The translations under genes and the position numbers were made by a program. Of a DNA stretch of 36,624 nt, positions 35,235 to 36,624 are shown piece after piece; the first letter of the stretch is position 1; each line of letters begins with the position of its first letter. A model generated the notes under the pieces. It ran no database searches. It saw only the letters and a list, made by a program, of their open reading frames with translations, and was not told the origin of the DNA. The DNA is from Novosphingobium sp. (lineage in GTDB: Bacteria; Pseudomonadota; Alphaproteobacteria; Sphingomonadales; Sphingomonadaceae), in the NCBI RefSeq assembly GCF_025351285.1, contig NZ_JANXWG010000012.1, positions 1 to 36,624 on the forward strand, given 5' to 3'.

Positions 35235-36624
35235 GCCGCTTCGCGTTGCAGGTCGGAGGCTGCGATCAGCGCGATGAAGGCATCCTCCATCGTCGCATTT
35301 GACTTGCCCGCTTGCGCTTTCAGTTCATCGGGCGTGCCCGTGGCGATTTGCCGCGCGCGATAGATCAGCGTGGCGCGGTCGCAGTATTCGGCCTCGTCCA
35401 TGAAGTGCGTGGTGACCAGCACGGTCACGCCCTTTTCGACCAGCCCGTTGATGTGCGTCCAGAATTCGCGCCGCACGATCGGATCGACGCCCGATGTCGG
35501 CTCGTCGAGGAACAGCACCGGCGGCTGGTGCAGCACCGCGCAGGCCAACGCCAGACGCTGCTTGAAGCCGAGCGGCATCGTGCCTGCATTGGCACCGAGA
35601 TAGCGATGCAAGTGGAAGATCTCGATCGCGCGCTCGATCGCTTCGCGTGCGGCGCCGTTCTTCAGGCCATACGTCCCGGCGAAGAAATTGAGGTTCTGCC
35701 GCACCGAAAGATCGCCATAAAGCGAGAATTTCTGCGCCATGTAGCCGAGCGATTGGCGCGCATCGGCCTTGGCACGTCGCAAGTCGAACCCGGCGACCGA
35801 GCCGTTGCCTTCGCTCGGGGTCAGCAGCCCGCAGAGCATCTTGAAGGTGGTCGATTTGCCAGCGCCGTTGGGTCCGAGTAGCCCGAAGATCTGCCCGCGC
35901 GGAACGGTGAAGCTGATGTGATCGGCCGCGGTGAAGGTGCCGAAGCGCCGCGTGAGCCCTTGCGCAACGATGGCGGGCGCCTCGGTTGCGGGGATCGTGC
36001 GGTAATGCTCTGCCAGTTGCGAGGTGCCCGACGGACCGCCGCCGAGCAGGTCGATGAAGGCGTCCTCGAAGCGCGGGTGGATGCGCTCGATCGCGCCGCC
36101 CGCAAGCCCAAGCGCTTGCGGCGAGGGGGCAGGCGTATCGGCCTTGAGCATCAGCCGCAGCGCGTCGCCCTGGACCGTGCCGTCGATCACCGCGGGATGG
36201 TCGAGCGCGTGTTGGAGGATGGCGCGGCGACCAAGGCTGGGCACCGCGACCCGGATCACGCGATCCGCCAGCTTGTCGGTCAGTGCCTGGGGCGGGCCAT
36301 CGTAAAGCCGCTTGCCTTCGCTCAGCAGCGTGACGGTGTCGCACTTCTCGGCTTCGTCGAGATAGGCGGTCGACCACAGCACGCCGATCCCGTCGCCGGC
36401 CAGGTCCTTGACCATCTGCCACAATTCGCGCCGCGAAACCGGGTCGACGCCCACGCCGGGTTCGTCGAGCAGCAGCAGCTTCGGCGCGCGCACCATCGCG
36501 CAGGCGAGGCCCAGTTTCTGCTTCATGCCGCCCGACAGCTTGCCCGCCAATCGCGTGGAAAAGCGCTTGAGGTCGGTGAAATCGAGCAGCCGGTCGAAGC
36601 TCGCCTGCCGTTCACCCGGCGGCA
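35231..36624 (-). CDS. Tandem ATP-binding protein of a drug-type ABC exporter (5' end outside window)
   Basis: ATPase subunit with two nucleotide-binding domains, of the YbhF/RbbA type; the gene runs off the right edge. The visible part holds the end of the first domain (LSGGMKQKLGLAC, then LLLDEPGVGVDPVSR) and the complete second domain: Walker A GLLGPNGAGKSTTFKML, a signature written PLGFKQRLALAC in place of LSGGQ, and Walker B VLFLDEPTSGVDP. The altered signature also occurs in YbhF-like proteins. Translation continues past 36550 as ERQASFDRLLDFTDL, so the true start lies outside. With the two permeases and the NodT channel it makes an exporter; a membrane-fusion protein probably lies just upstream, beyond the window. 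Confidence 0.95.
   Translation of the reverse strand, partial: PPGERQASFDRLLDFTDLKRFSTRLAGKLSGGMKQKLGLACAMVRAPKLLLLDEPGVGVDPVSRRELWQMVKDLAGDGIGVLWSTAYLDEAEKCDTVTLLSEGKRLYDGPPQALTDKLADRVIRVAVPSLGRRAILQHALDHPAVIDGTVQGDALRLMLKADTPAPSPQALGLAGGAIERIHPRFEDAFIDLLGGGPSGTSQLAEHYRTIPATEAPAIVAQGLTRRFGTFTAADHISFTVPRGQIFGLLGPNGAGKSTTFKMLCGLLTPSEGNGSVAGFDLRRAKADARQSLGYMAQKFSLYGDLSVRQNLNFFAGTYGLKNGAAREAIERAIEIFHLHRYLGANAGTMPLGFKQRLALACAVLHQPPVLFLDEPTSGVDPIVRREFWTHINGLVEKGVTVLVTTHFMDEAEYCDRATLIYRARQIATGTPDELKAQAGKSNATMEDAFIALIAASDLQREAA

Overview
The window is about 36.6 kb of high-GC DNA that reads like a chromosome segment from a sphingomonad alphaproteobacterium (Novosphingobium/Sphingomonas type). The basis is the codon bias, the protein families (NodT-type outer-membrane factor, YpfJ-type metallopeptidase, M28 peptidase, sdhCDA, guaB) and the CTGAGCTTGTCGAAG-type intergenic repeat. 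The genus is an inference from remembered family sequences; no search was run. No rRNA, tRNA, CRISPR array or intact insertion sequence was seen.

Layout. (1) 1-5930: the 3' end of recN, then four tightly coupled accessory genes (EVE-like/Mrr restriction endonuclease, ABM-domain exported protein, lipoprotein hydrolase, GNAT acetyltransferase), then ligA. (2) 6114-9124: an OmpA-family protein, then on the minus strand an SDR dehydrogenase, prmA and a TIGR02117/DUF2459 protein in overlapping order. (3) 9349-12074: sdhC-sdhD-sdhA closed by a strong hairpin, with no sdhB in the window. (4) 12159-16481: a small exported protein, a YpfJ-type zinc peptidase, an M28 aminopeptidase and an HSL-type esterase. 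(5) 16607-18091: guaB, followed by about 400 bp of REP-like noncoding DNA and an AT-richer HNH endonuclease gene (18497-19222). (6) 19515-21364: an RsmB/NOP-family RNA methyltransferase and a small TPR protein.

(7) 21382-27244 is the most interesting block. It holds two glycosyltransferases of the kind annotated as arsenosugar-associated (TIGR04282 and TIGR04283), a frameshifted NAD-dependent epimerase, a mercuric-reductase-like FAD disulfide reductase, a radical SAM protein that does not look like the known ArsS, and an ArsM arsenite methyltransferase close to animal AS3MT. The last three are plus-strand neighbours, the first two of them overlapping. Together they look like a variant organoarsenical (arsenosugar-like) pathway: ArsM would methylate arsenite, the radical SAM enzyme would stand in for ArsS, and the glycosyltransferases would decorate the product.

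(8) 27258-31567: an exported protein of unknown function, an ECF sigma factor, a von Willebrand A lipoprotein (YfbK type) and a single-span membrane protein with a TPR tail that may be the cognate anti-sigma factor. The last two share unusual low-complexity motifs, one of which also occurs in the OmpA protein at 6114. (9) 31574-36624, minus strand: a multidrug-type ABC exporter (tandem-ATPase protein running off the right edge, two ABC-2 permeases) with its own NodT-type outer-membrane channel.
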